DNA of 64,000 bases, taken from NCBI GenBank assembly GCA_022478985.1, contig JAKSZP010010596.1, forward strand, positions 124,001-188,000, given 5' to 3'. This DNA comes from Massospora cicadina (lineage: Eukaryota; Entomophthoromycota; Entomophthoromycetes; Entomophthorales; Entomophthoraceae). Under the pieces are notes generated by a model. That model saw only the letters and a list, made by a program, of their open reading frames with translations. It had not been told where the DNA came from and searched no databases. The translations under genes were made by a program, and so were the position numbers. Numbering within the stretch: position 1 is the stretch's first letter; each line of letters starts with the position of its first letter. This document shows positions 46,430 to 58,395 of the stretch, in pieces.

Positions 46430-47600
46430 TTTGTAGGTGTACAAAAGTTCTGAGAAATCGCCCATGTACTCAGTTGATGACCATATCCTTATCAGCACTT
46501 ACAATAAAATATTCTGATCCACGTTTATGTAGGACTTTATATTACCAGACCAAGACGTTGCAAGATTGCTGGTTCTTCCTCTGAGGAAATGAGATAAAAT
46601 AGTACTAAATCTCCTGGTGGTACACCGACAAAGAGGGCCATCATAAATTGCTTTGCCCAATTTCCTTAGTCATGATATGCATCAATGCATCCATAACCAG
46701 GACTGCAATCAGATAATATCATACATTAAGGCTTGCAGAGTAATTTTAGAAGGTTTAGGAGTTTTCAACCTCAGAAAGGATTGTAAACTAGTTCATAAAA
46801 GGTTCACCTGCTTTAAAAGCGCCTTAAAGGAGGACATCCTTAGCACCCTGTAATATATGACCTGATAGGCAAGTAGGGCAATCAGGAGAAAGTGATTTCA
46901 CCATAGTGGGTCAGTAAGAACCATCTTTCTAATAATTGAAATAAAAGTGCCATTAGCCCTTTCTGAAGCCCATTGGTGGAGGGGTTGTGGGGTGCTGCGA
47001 AAGCCTGGCAAGTGTTATATAGGGCAGTTAATTCTCAGATCACCCATGAGGTGGAATTTAGACCATTATCAGATAAAAGCACCCTTGGACTATCATGTTA
47101 TGTGTGAAAAGTTGCTGATATAGAATTAAGGTGGTTGATTGGGCAGTGGCTGTAGGAATGGATACAGCTTTGATCCATTTGGTAAGGTAATCCTTGATAA
47201 AAATTATATATTGGTGACCATGGACTCCTGTAGGAAGAGGACCTATACCAACAATGCTTACTGTGTAAAATGGGGTTGAAGGAGCAACTTCTTGGTGTTA
47301 AAACCTTAGGTTGGGCTTACCATTATGTCAACAAGTGATACAGGCATCCAAAACATATTGGATTAAGTTGAGCATTTCATCCCAGAAATATTAAAATTTC
47401 AACTAGTGGTGTGTTTTCACACCGCACCAAGTTCTTTAATAGTACGTCCTTCCATAACAAACTCAGTCTGAACAGAGGGGCGGACATATGGGAGCCACTT
47501 TTTCTTAACTAATTTATATAGCATGCCATCAGCATTTTGAATATTAACCACTTAACATCTAAGTCTTCTCAAGATTTTAGGAGTTCAAGCGACCATGAAT
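46430..47600 (-). pseudogene. Element D integrase
   Basis: SDNGLNSTSWVI and AFAAPHNPSTNGLQK (about 47085-46950) correspond to the second Asp block and the HP-TNG block before the catalytic Glu, which itself reads Lys (LQKGLM). Zinc-module text is expected around 47330-47450. Frames are broken. Confidence 0.72.
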
Positions 47601-47639
47601 TGGAATGACAAAGGAGGTTATATTTGTTGTCCTCCTCAG

Positions 47640-48130
47640 CGGTTAAAACTGTCAGGACTGGCAACCAGGAGAGACCATCAGCGTTTTGGTGTACGGCACC
47701 AGAGTGATGAACATTAGAAAAATCATGGTTTGTAATCTCAAACCCACCGGTTAATCAGCTATCAGGATCATGCATCTGTTGTGACCAATGTTAACAGTGT
47801 GATTAGTTATTACAGTAAAGTGCATTCCATAAAGGAAAGGATGAAATTTGCTTAATGGCTAAGATTACCACTAGACACTTCCACTCAGTGATACTATATT
47901 CCTTTTGGCTTTGGAGAGAGTCTTGCTAAAGTATGAGATTGGGTGGTCTACCTGATTGTCGCCATGTTGCGCTAGAATAGCACTAATGGTAACATAGCTG
48001 GCATCAGTAAAAAGTAGCATAGGATTATCAAATTTGAGATGCATTAGAATAGGAAATTATAGTTAATTTCAGTTTTAAGGTATCAAAGGATTGTTGATGT
48101 GTTAAGTCTCAGTGTAAAGGAATTTTTTTG
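47640..48130 (-). pseudogene. Element D RNase H
   Basis: The end motif HQNADGLSWLPVL (about 47690) and the text before it are typical of Ty3-type RNase H. The start near 48010 reads TDASYVTI. Several stops are present. Confidence 0.7.
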
Positions 48131-48179
48131 TAACAGGTGAACCAAGGGCTCCGCGAGTTCAGATAAATTAGGGATAAAT

Positions 48180-48990
48180 TAGCAGTAAGAACCTACCATT
48201 TACAAAAAAAACCTGAATGTCCCTTAGACTCCTTGGAGTAAACATCTTGTGTATGGCCATAACTTTATCTGGCAGTGGTTGGATACCTTTGTTGGTTACT
48301 TTAAGCCATAAAATTCCAGTTAATTCTAGAAAAATGTAAATTTTGGCGGTTTCAAATTTAAAGTAGCTGAATGTAATTAATTAAATATTTGTCCAAGTAG
48401 TTGGGATGGGAGCCAAGAGTTTAGGAAATGACTTTAGTGTCATCTAAATATACCAGGACACAGACCATTTTCAGGACCCCTAGGATGCCATTCAAGGCTC
48501 TCTGGAACATAGTGAGGCGTTTCATAGTCCCTGCGGCATTCAAGTTGGCTTAAACAGGCCATCTTTAATGAAAAGTGAACTCTTATCTAAACCCTTTTAG
48601 ACAAGGTCTATTTGCCAGTACCCACTAGCTAAATCCATAGTGGAGAAGAAATGCGAGACAGCCAGCATCTGAAGGGAATTGTTAATCCTAGATAATGGAT
48701 AGCTGTACTTTTGGGTGATTAAATTCAGTTTGTAATAATCCATCACTATGCATCGGGTTCCATCTTTTTTTCACTAAAAGCAGAGGTAAAGTCCAAGGGC
48801 TTTTCAAAGGTTTAATTGACCATCCATCAAAAGTTTTTCTAATTTGATATTTACTTGGTCTTATTCCACTTTAATTTGTGATATGACTTAGTCCATATCA
48901 GCAAGGCATCTCCAGCGTCTATTTAATGGGTAACTAATTATTTTTCCGAAATTGTAAGGCCCTAATGAAATATATTTGAATATTCAGCTA
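48180..48990 (-). pseudogene. Element D reverse transcriptase
   Basis: VCVLVYLDDTKVIS at about 48460-48425 carries an intact YLDD (48439-48450). Upstream, on the minus strand, are a YRKL-like block and the LTQKYSYPLSRIN segment near 48710. Frameshifts and stops inactivate it. Confidence 0.75.
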
Positions 48991-49701
48991 AGTGCGCTCA
49001 GTGGCCTCTCGTTGGGTTTTGGTGAGGTCTGAGCAAAAATTATGTTTGATGGTGGCCATAGTAGGAGGATCTTAAAGTCCAAAATCCTGGGGAGTATCAA
49101 AATTTATATATACTATGTAATTTATCAGCAGGCAACAGGAAAACATAAACAATAGGGTCCTTTTTCCATAGGACACAAGAGGTTGAAATCAGATTTTCTA
49201 AAAAAAACTGAGATGGCTCCTGAGTAGGCTAGGTCTAGGATGCTAGGGTAGGGCAATACCTACTAGATAAACAGATTTTCAAATCCACAAACTTCAATTT
49301 ATATGACTGGAGGGAATATGTATTTGGATTCAGGTATCTACTATAACTTGCTCCTCATCTGAGACTACAAATTGAGATAAAACATATAACATCATTCCTT
49401 AAAGTTTTAGTGTACTGGAGAGGCATTTTTAAATGAGGTCCAACTACATGATGCTCAATTTGGTATGGAGTTAAATCATATTACATAAAGCAGATTCTTT
49501 TTATGGTATTTTTCTTCTTGGTTATGAGCGTTTGGAAAACAAGTAGTACCTGATGCCCAATTATAGATAAATAGGACTCAGATAGGGTAACAATTTCAGA
49601 GTACAAACTCAAAAACTGTGTCACTAATAATTAATAGCTCTGATTCTCAAGAATAACATCAGGGGCTACTAGAGGAAGCTTCCTAAAACATATGGGTAAG
49701 G

Positions 49702-50010
49702 CTAAATACGCACCAAGCGACCTAGTGCAATGGGGGCCCGCCGTTCTATACTCAACACTATGTCAGAGGTCAGGCGCAACTTTAGTTTGATGACTAGTTT
49801 AGAAGATGTAACATTCACTGGTGATATGGTGTCAACAATGGCTCTAATTTTTAAGTTTGTACACTCAAATTTCCACCTTGGTGACTTAGTCCCCAAGCTG
49901 CGGTTGTAAGTTAAAAAAGTTGGGTGAACACAGAGGAAACAATAGTAATCCAAGCCACTGTCTTTTTTGGGTAGACATATTGTCAGTATTTCTAGAATAA
50001 TGGACTGCAA
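49702..50010 (-). pseudogene. Element D aspartic protease
   Basis: A 102-residue open frame. IRAIVDTISPVNVTSSKLV holds the active-site Asp-Thr, but Gly is replaced by Ile (DTIS). LRLTSDIVLSIERRAP follows. A Cys pair (YYCFLCVHP) earlier in the frame may be the remnant of the Gag knuckle. Confidence 0.65.
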
Positions 50011-50122
50011 ACAAAAAAATCATGAGAAGTATAAGGCTGAAGCCTAGGGTGGTTGTCAACATATTTGCTCTCCCTTCATGTTGACAGGGCTTTTTCCTCA
50101 TCACTAGCGACTCTTTTAGCAT

Positions 50123-52315
50123 TCCTCAGCTGTATGCCAGCGTCTTCCACACTAAGTACATGGGAAAAATCTTCTTATTAGCCCCCTACTTTTCAAAGGC
50201 GTTAATATGGGGTTGTCAGTTAGAAGCTGGATTTGAAATCTTTATGGAGTAGACTGGCAAGAATTTTGACGAGAGCCTCTTTGATGTCCAGGATGCTCAC
50301 TAAGATTTTCTTAATGGTGCAGATATGTAACTGCAGGTCAGGCGAGGCGCCAAGGTGGTTATAGCAGCAGTAATGGCGTCATCTAAACTTTTACAATCAC
50401 AGGCAACTTAGGCCTGAGACTCATAGTAAAATAAATTGGCAAACTCAGTTGGTGATTCCACATGTTTCATGTGAAACCCCATTAAGCCTGCTTCCATTAG
50501 ACAGGGTTTGATTGCTTCCAAATTTCTTTATTTTGTGGTCTTGACTTGGCTCTAAGTTTGACTATTCTTCAGATGAGAGACCATAATTTCCTATGCGATT
50601 TAACTCAAGCAGGTGTGTAGATGCTTAAATTTCTGTCAATCTGTAGCCTCCTTCATGGTGCTTTCATAGACATATAAAAATGAAGCAATACTTCCTTCAA
50701 CGTGATGTAATTTTTTTAGAAGGCTTAAAGTTAGTAGAAACAGGTGTAGATAAAACTTTAGTACCAGGTGGTGCAAGAGGAGCCAAAAACAAGTTCTTGA
50801 GATTGATTTATCTGGTGGTTGCATTTGATCAAGTTAAGCACTTAAATCGTTCACAAAATTTGTAGATTAAAATACTGGTTCATTACTGTTGTAGCAGTGG
50901 CATTTGAATAGTTGCTCCTTAAGAACTTGCAATTCTAGCTTCTGGACTTTTATGGTGTCTTAATGGAGAAATGTTCCGCTTTAATTCCCTTAACTTGGCT
51001 GTTAAGTTGCTTGAGCTGGTCATCAATGCAGGCTAATTGAACACCATGCCAGGGAAAAACTACTTACATTAATGAGACTGTTAATAAGGCTTCAAAGGTA
51101 TAATAGGAGTCAAGAGGATGGACTTTAAGATCTACATCACAGCTGTGAGTGATAGATGAAACATTGAATTTAAGGTGGGTGATTTGATTCTGGATACTGC
51201 CAAAATTGAAATTGAGAAGCATAACCTTCAGGTTCATTCATGGGTGGTCCAGGAGGACCTAAGGGCTTGGAGGCCCAGCTTCCCTTTGACAGCTGGGAGG
51301 TTCTTCCATTCCAGTTGGCCTGAGAGTGCCAACGTTCCCAAATGGACCCAGAAGTTCAGGGGGCCAATATCCTATGGAGACCCAGGGGCCGGTTAGTCAT
51401 GGAGTCCTATAGGTCCACTATCCCCTTGAGGCCTATGACTACCAGCAGGTCCCCTTAGTCTGGAGAACCTTGTTATCCAGGGGGCTCTTCAGGACCAACA
51501 GGGCCTTGTGCTCTGGGATGTGCTTTCTGTAAGGCTTCCTCAAATAGTGTAAAGCATTGTCCTCACTGTTCTTTGAGGCTGGAAATACAATCCAAGATTG
51601 ACGCAATAGCTCATCTGAACTGAAGGTAAGCATTAAATATAGGCCACATCCACTTTGGTTGCGAGTTGAATCTGCACATGTGAAGGCTTCTTTATTAAAT
51701 AAAAATAATCTGACATTTTACTTTGTTAGTTGAGTGTCAATTTTCTAATATAGTGTTTCAATTCTCTTGGACAAATGAAGTGGCAGATTGGTAAAATTCA
51801 TTGATAGATAAATGAAGGGACTGAATCAATTCTAGTTGTCACAGTACTTCTTGGTAGTTTAGTACTAAAATTTTCATAATGTGATAAATGGACATTTGAA
51901 CAAAGCTGCAAAGGTATTTATCTGTTCTGGTTCCCACTTCAGCGGCAGGTAAACTAGGAGCTAAGTATAATTCTCTCATGGTGGAGGGAATGGCTGATGC
52001 TCTGACCTGAGTGGAATGCCCTTCAAGCGCAAAAATACCATCATGCAGTTTTTGCCAATTAGGCTAAGGTTTGCAATTCTTGGTTGACATTTTCTTTGGT
52101 TTACAAGAGAAATTTCACCTCTGTAATCAAACATAAAGTTAAGAGTAGCAGGGACTGGGACAAATAATTCAAAGCGAGCATTACTGATCCAACAGGTAAT
52201 GCTTCTAACCTCATTATCTCACGAGGTTTCTTTTTCAGAATTACTTTATAACTTCTTTTTAACTCCTCACTCTTTAACGGCAGCTTGGGAGAGCTGGCAT
52301 GGAGCGTAAGTTTTC
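50123..52315 (-). pseudogene. Element D Gag region
   Basis: Lies between the 5' LTR and protease. Short frames only; 51439-51633 and 50636-50824 are the longest on this strand. A Gly/Pro-rich stretch around 51240-51500 (plus strand GGTCC/CCAGG words) could be a low-complexity Gag linker. The primer site next to 52316 is decayed (TTACGCTCCATGCC). Confidence 0.45.
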
Positions 52316-52843
52316 TGTTGGCACTGTAGATAGAAGGGCTGGGTGAAGGAACATGCTACAAATCTGTTTGGAGTTAGATGTACTTATCTTTATAAAAATA
52401 TTCATGGGGCTAGAACCACAAGGATGATTAAGGCTTGCTGAATAACCTCAATAAGATCCAAAGATAGGAATCATATTTATAAACTATATAAGCAAAAACA
52501 AAAGCTTTGTTTATATGAAAGGTTGTGATACTTTTAGGGTGATAGGGTTTGACATGCAAGGGATGTACTTTGTTGGACAGACAATCAGGATCTCCTTGGA
52601 CTTCAGGAAAAGGCAAGTGACAAGACGTCTTCCTTTGTGTCATTGTAGGCTTCTGAAATCAATAGGGAGCCCTCTTCGTCACCTTATTTTTAATAACATC
52701 TGGATATCTTCTTCCTGCATTGGATAATTCAGATCTGATGTTTTTGTTAAGTTAGGGTCAGGAATATAAGTATTGGTAGGTGGAGGAGTTTTAAGTTTGA
52801 CTTTATATAATTTGTCTTTGTCCAAGGTGTGATTTCCAAAACA
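52316..52843 (-). repeat. Element D 5' LTR
   Basis: 528 bp; on the minus strand it begins TGTTTTGG and ends CAGTGCCAACA. It is older and more diverged than the LTRs of A and E. Confidence 0.82.
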
Positions 52844-53095
52844 GTATCATAGAAAAAGAATTCCTAGCATCTCTGCTCATGGTGATATATTTCTGGCCCT
52901 ACCTAAATGGTATGAATTATACAGTTGTTACAGATCACGCTTCTTTGAAGTTGCCATAGAATATGATTGATTTTGATGGAAGATTAGCCCAAATGGGCCC
53001 TTAAGTTAAAACATTATGACATAAATATTTACCATTGAGCAGTGATGCAACACATGAATGTGGATGGGCTGACCTGACTTCCCCTACTCTATTTA
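52844..53095 (+). pseudogene. Element C RNase H, last segment
   Basis: IIEKEFLASLLMVIYF and TVVTDHASLK give the Glu helix and later Asp of RNase H. The HMNVDGL text near 53055 begins the end motif, which is completed at 58396 beyond LINE-2. Confidence 0.8.
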
Positions 53096-53120
53096 ATTTA
53101 ATTTAATTTAATTTAATTTA
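53091..53120. repeat. ATTTA microsatellite at the LINE-2 3' end
   Basis: Six ATTTA units, partly shared with the target site. On the LINE strand this is a TAAAT tail instead of a plain poly(A), as in LINEs that end in short tandem repeats. Confidence 0.85.
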
Positions 53121-53243
53121 TTGCGAGGAAGGCTGACCAGGGGACGGACACTTCTGAATTTTGACCCAAAAGAAACAAAACTTAGTAACAGGGAAGGCAC
53201 CCCAGAGAAGCGATGCTATCTCTTGTTGCCAGCGGGAACGCCA

Positions 53244-53700
53244 CTATGGGGAGGGGGAGGGGGCGTGTGAAGGGGCCGTAGCCACTATTGAACACATGTG
53301 GAGGAAAGGGTCTGATTTGATGAACCAAACTGGGAACCTGGAGGAGACCAGCTGACGTTGACGCGTTGGGAGGTACCCAAACATCCACGCCTGAAAGTGG
53401 TCCACCAAGTGAGACTGGAATCTGTTGACAGCTTCTGGGAGGGTGGGGGTGGAGCCTGCGATGGCATCCAAGACAATCGTGTGGTTAGTCCACATGGCGA
53501 TTGCGACCACCAGAGCACGGAGGGAGGGTGGAGGGGGATACCATGGATATAGCAAACATATCTCTTGACAGACTGGAAAGATGTGTTTGATCCTGGCCAA
53601 GCAGATGTTGAACTTCGCGCCATATCACTTTAGAGATAGGACACTTCTTCAGGCGGTGGATCAGCGCTTCATAGTGGCCAAACACAATGCAGGATGATTA
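53244..53700 (-). pseudogene. LINE-2 ORF2 C-terminus
   Basis: CIVFGHYEALIHRLKKC (about 53700-53650) is the counterpart of the LINE-1 zinc knuckle with the second Cys changed to Phe. MWTNHTIVLDAIAGS and HFQAWMFG match the LINE-1 tail. Confidence 0.72.
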
Positions 53701-54330
53701 TAAAGCATTGGAGCGCTCAGCCATATGGTACACCCGCCTCAGGCAGCGCCACACATGGGAACAGATTCGAGGCTGCAGCGGAGGGTGGTGTGCATATTTC
53801 CAAATAGTCTTCTGGGTCTCATTGGAGTAAGGGATGTCCATCATGTCCAGGTAGTCCACCCTGGATAGGACATGGGGCCATGTGGGGATCACGCCATCTT
53901 GAATGGTTAACCCCTGTAACTCTTGTGTGAACTGAGGAGAGGGGCGGCCTCTCTGGGCTGTGTGTCCGCTAATACGAATTCTCCACTCAGTGCTCCGCAT
54001 GGAGAGGAGGATCCGTTTGTAGTGGGTTTTAGTACTGTGAGGACCTGTGGCCAATGGGTGGGAAGCCAGGTATCTCATTAAGGAGTGAGGGTTTGATGGA
54101 TTGTTAAGGCCCAGGGCGCGGGAGAAGTTGAAGCGGGCCGCACAAGACCAGTGTTGGGAGGGGAGCATAGGGGCAGTGACAGCCGCAATCCAGGTGCCCA
54201 GGTTCTTGGCAGCATGGGCTTTGAAGTCAAGCAGTCCCATGCCACCATGACGATGAGGGCCAAACATGACCTCAAGCCATACTGGTGGTGGGCGGCCTGA
54301 CCAAAGCCATCCTTGCCGAAGGGCATACAC
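53698..54330 (-). pseudogene. LINE-2 ORF2 segment after RT
   Basis: A 210-residue open frame with GGMGLLDFKAHAAKNLGTWI, homologous to 29582-30205 of LINE-1. It continues the ORF2 connection domain. Confidence 0.75.
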
Positions 54331-54403
54331 GGATTTGAAAAGCCTGGGGAGAAGGCGATGGCGTGGGCTCCAAACCAGACTTTGGAGAGGAGCATAGAGT
54401 TAG

Positions 54404-55450
54404 CTAAAAAACCCTGCCAGTGATGGAAGTAGGGTGGGCTCTGAGGGAGGCGATGCGCTTCATCACGTTGTCTAGAATACAACTTTCCATTAATGCTGAG
54501 GCATACCCGCCTGCCTCCACCCACACATCCAGATGGCGGATAGGCCCTATGGTAGGGTGTGGCACAATGGGGAGCACTAGTGGGGCGGTGTGGGGTGAGC
54601 AGGGAGGACGAGCACGTGTGCGAGCAGATGGGCCAGGCTGGGCACTGGTCGCTGGGGCCCAGCATGCTTGATACCGACCAAGGAGGATTATTTTGGTTTT
54701 GGAAGCGTTCAGTGCAGCATTACTTACCTGAGAATATTCCTGGATGAGAGCTTCAAGTGCGCGTGCATCTTTATTATTAGAAACCCAAACCACACAGTCA
54801 TCTTCAAACGCCATCATCTTGACTGGGGCTTGGCCTGGTACATGGACCCCAGTGAGGTGGGCATTCACGTTTCGAAGTAGTGAGTCAAGGCTGAAGTTTT
54901 ATAAGAGTGGGCTAAGGGGGTCCCCTTGTTGTAAGCCCCTTTGAAGGCAGACTACTTCTGTTAGGAAGTCAGGGCCACGCACTGCCATTGTTGCAGATTC
55001 TGTGAGCAGCATTACCAGTTGATAAAGCGAGGGGTAAGCGGAATTGATGGAGGCAAGCCCTGAGGTATTCCCAGCTTACTCTATCATATGCCTTCTGTTG
55101 GTTCAAGAATACAAGTGCCCCAGAGGCTGTGGAGTGGCATGCGTTAGCCACAGAGTGCACGCTGTCCCAGATCGACCTTCTGGGTATGAAACTGAATTGT
55201 TCTGGGGAGATGGTGGCAGATGTTAAAATCCCTAAACGGTTAGCCATTATTTTAGTTAAAATTTTTGTATTTGTGTTAGTTAAAGAAATAGGGCATCAGT
55301 TGGCTAAGTCTAGCTTGACCCCTTTCTTGAAGTTTGTGATGGTGAAGGCCTCTTGTCCTCCTGGTAGAAGGCGCATTTCCATAAGGCTCTGGTTAAGGGA
55401 GGCAAGCAGCAGTGGGAATATATATTTGAAGTACTTTTTATAGAATCAAT
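54404..55450 (-). pseudogene. LINE-2 reverse transcriptase
   Basis: EQFSFIPRRSIWDSVHSVAN and GALVFLNQQKAYDRV (55247-54969) are RT motifs; the Asp expected in FLD is Asn here. The catalytic box at 54797-54808 reads FEDD where FADD is usual. The intervening QQGDPLSPLL-like block lies near 54930. Frameshifts near 54965 and 54870. Confidence 0.83.
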
Positions 55451-55634
55451 ATGGAATGCCATCTGGGCCTGGGAATTTCCAATTTAATGCACCACGGATG
55501 GCTGTCCAGAGTTCATTTGGAGTAATCAAATTCATTTATTCTGGGTATCAGGAAACAGTGCGGATGTGGGTGCAGTCAAAAAATTTTGCCACTTCTTCTG
55601 GCTGAAACGGATCGAATTGGTATAACTCAGAGTA

Positions 55635-56860
55635 TTATTTTTGTATTATGATTGCCACTTTGGCTGGCGTATCCGTGATGGAATCATCTGATCTCCGCAC
55701 CTGTGTGCAGGCCACACTCTGGCATGGCGCAAAGAATTTTTTAAAAAAATATGCGGTGCACTTGTCACCCTCTGTAATGCGTTTGGCCCTGTTTTGAACA
55801 CAAACCAAATATTTGTGTTGCCTTTCAAGCGCGTTGAGGTGGGCAGCTGCTTCCGCCCACTTCCAGCCCCATGAAGGGCTGTAGCCTATGGCTGGGATGT
55901 TGGATTCCAGGTGTGCCAACTCTGCCAGAGCGCGCAAAATTACAGCCAATGTAGCTTATGAGTGTCAGGAGGAGAGGTGGTGAAAGTGGCGGATGGTATC
56001 CTCTTTAGAGGCTGACCATGTGGAAATTGGGTCCACACCGTAAACTTGGTGCAACAAACTCTTTTGCCAAAGTTGCTAATTTCACCCAAGTGGAAAATCC
56101 TGGTGACGCAAGTTTGGGAGGGCGGAGTTTGCACCAATGTGGGGCCTTAGCCACTGTGACAGGTAAGTGGTATGTTATTGAGACCAGATGGTGGTCAGAG
56201 AATTCAATTTTTGTTGTTTGGAAGTGGGAAATGTGAGATTGAAATTTTGATGGCGTGAGGATAAGGTTGATGCGGGTCATGGACCTTAATTGGCCATTGT
56301 GGACATGGGGGTGCATCATGTTTTGAGCAGTGGGGCTTGCCGCAGCAGCGCATCTATTAACCCAAGGGTGGCCTTTAGAACGCGAAGTTCTACATGACCC
56401 TGGGGCATGGGAGGAGGAGGGCCAACGGTCTGTGGGTAAGTTTAGCTAACAGTTCATGTTGCTGACTATGAAAGGGTCAGGGGGTAATGGAAGGGATTTG
56501 ACCAACGAGAAAAATTCCTGACGCTCTTGTGCACAGGATGGGGCATAGATGTTGATGATAGCGTGTGCCATGTCAGCCCACGAGAAAGTGACAAAAGGAC
56601 TCAGCCATTGAGGAAGGATTCCAACGATTAAATTTAAAAAAATTGTTTTTCCAAACTAGCACCCCACAGTGCTCTGACCAGAAGGATAGGGAAGGGAGGA
56701 GCATGGTTTTCCAAGCATCCTCAGAACCTCATGGACAGTGAGACTCCTGGATGGCCAGGATGTCCATGGGTAAATTTTTTTGTATAAAAATCAGTTAGCT
56801 AGCCCAGGACGGTGAGGCCTTGAGTCTGGCGATATTCAACGTCCCTAAAGTGAAGGTTTC
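55635..56860 (-). pseudogene. LINE-2 EEP-type endonuclease and linker
   Basis: Nicks the target DNA. DILAIQESHC near 56760 contains the catalytic Glu, INIYAPSCAQERQEFF near 56555 the conserved NxYxP region, and RINLILTPSKF followed by IEFSDHHLVSI (56290-56180) the closing SDH motif. The stretch 55950-55635 joins it to RT. A few stops interrupt the frame, but the key catalytic residues are visible. Confidence 0.8.
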
Positions 56861-56872
56861 CCCCACCATACC

Positions 56873-58250
56873 TTAGGTGAGAGGGGGTGGGCACATGGGC
56901 CCACTAGCCTCCTCTAGATCCCCATGGGCCTTCATAGCAGCATGGGTATTTTCAGCAACGCTATCAGTAGTTTTGTTTATTTTAGCAGAAAGGTTCGCGT
57001 TGGCTTTTGCCTTCACTTTTTGTTTCCCCAACGTTGAATAAATTTTTTGCGGTGCAGATGAGTTTGGTGCACCAATGTTCAGGTCAAAAAAATTTTTCTG
57101 GTAGGTTGGAAACCAAGTTGGTTTCAACTGGGGCTTGGTTGCAAAGGTTGGGTGTGATTAAGTCACCCATCAGATCCTCAGATTGGTTGGCCCAATCGGC
57201 ATGGGCTTCTGAATCTGATTGATTGATGGATTCCTGAGTTGCTTCCGCCGCAAAGGTTTCAATGTCCTCCTGGCGTTGGGAGTGTGGGATAGTGGAGGTG
57301 ACTTTGGCCGCTTCCTTGGCCGCAGCCCTGCGGGCCTGTTTGGTCTTCTTTCACTCTTGAGGGGAGATAAGCTTTACTAGTAGCTAGCAGCCTTGTGTTC
57401 CCCATGGGAAATCCTCTTTGGTGCTGGTGGTTGGTTCATAGTGCGCCTATCCACTGGCCATGGCCGCCAAGGGGTGCTCTTGGAATGTGATGCCCTCCTT
57501 GGTGGGGCATGCATGTGCCTTATGGCCAAACGCATCACAATGGGTGCAGATGGGGGGTGCTCTGTCTACGGTTACCTGAAAAGGGTGGGTGGTATGCCCT
57601 TCGATATTGATATATATGGAGTGTGGGATCTGGGTTAGGTCCTTCACAATCTCCTCAGTTGGAGTCAGAACTGCAATGGCTTTGCCAGTGCACAAGTGTG
57701 GCATCAGCGTAAAGCGTTGCATCCCAAAGGATTGTATTTCGCCGTATATGGTGAGACCATCTTTCAGGTGCTGCTCCAGAATGGCACGTTTGACTGTAGT
57801 GGGCAAAAAGTTAAACGTGAGGAAAGTTTGGTTGGATTTTGTCCATCTGGTGCATTTAGTTTCAACAACCCATTGCCCTTCAGGGAGGTCAATCACTATG
57901 AGCACCGCAGCAGCTTTTTCTGCTGCCTCCTTGTTTTTGAAACTGAGGTCCAGCCAACTGCGTGACATGGAGTGAGGTGTGACATACACCACAGTTGGGA
58001 AAAAAGTGTGCACATCCCCACAAAATTTTTCCCATAAAGCTGTTTGTTGGATGTTTAGAAACACCTGGACTCCATATTCCACTGACAAGAGTGGTTGGGA
58101 GTGCGGCGTGTTGATGTACTGGTTGCATCGCGCTTGCCAAGTGAGGATTTCTGGGGAAATAGTGACCGCCAGTTTTTTATTTTTTTCTATTCTGCTGGTT
58201 TCTCCAGGGCGTTTTTAAACGTTTAAGGCCGCGGTCCTACCACCTGCTCC
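56873..58250 (-). pseudogene. LINE-2 ORF1 with zinc knuckle
   Basis: An RNA-binding protein of the LINE particle. The main frame (58088-57447) is open for 213 residues: an RRM-like segment (TPHSMSRSWLDLSFKNKEAA), then IYGEIQSFGM and an intact knuckle CTHCDAFGHKAHAC near 57545-57505. After stops at about 57445 and 57380 a Lys/Ala-rich and acidic tail continues to about 56870. The N-terminal start lies near 58200 in another frame. Confidence 0.8.
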
Positions 58251-58343
58251 TCTTACCTTACTTTCCCAACTGCTCCCTGACATGGGCGCAGACTAATCTC
58301 CTCTGTGAGATTATCAAACTAGATTTAGACTTGAATTGAATAA

Positions 58344-58363
58344 GTTGCAATAGTGATTGCAAC
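58344..58363. repeat. Hairpin at the LINE-2 5' end
   Basis: GTTGCAAT and ATTGCAAC pair perfectly around AGTG, only 15 bases from the LINE 5' end. A second, weaker hairpin (AATCTC/GAGATT) lies near 58292-58309. Confidence 0.65.
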
Positions 58364-58395
58364 GAGAGAGAAAAGATTTTCCCCTACTCTATTTA

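Larger units (their letters stand above)
45895..52843 (-). mobile_element. Element D: Ty3/gypsy element inside element C RNase H
   Basis: A 6.95-kb minus-strand element. LTRs run 45895-46415 and 52316-52843; both start TGTTGGCACTG on the plus strand. The flanks GCAGT (45890-45894) and ACAGT (52841-52845) suggest a 5-bp target duplication, so the right boundary may be 52840 rather than 52843. Order on the minus strand is Gag, protease, RT, RNase H, integrase. LTR identity is about 75-80% by eye. RNase H text of element C reads straight across the gap, which proves the insertion. Confidence 0.82.
53096..58378 (-). mobile_element. LINE-2: full-length non-LTR retrotransposon
   Basis: 5283 bp on the minus strand. 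TTCCCCTACTCTATTTA occurs at 53079-53095 and again at 58379-58395, a perfect 17-bp target duplication. The 3' end is a run of ATTTA repeats (53091-53120), the 5' end a hairpin-bearing leader. ORF1 (58200-56870) has a zinc knuckle; ORF2 (about 56830-53244) has endonuclease, RT and a C-terminal zinc motif. It sits in the RNase H end of element C. Frameshifts and a few stops break both frames. Confidence 0.92.

Noticed and set aside
53091..53120. The ATTTA repeat as a possible telomere-like or CRISPR-like array
   Set aside because: Its position at the LINE 3' end next to the target duplication explains it; there are no spacers.
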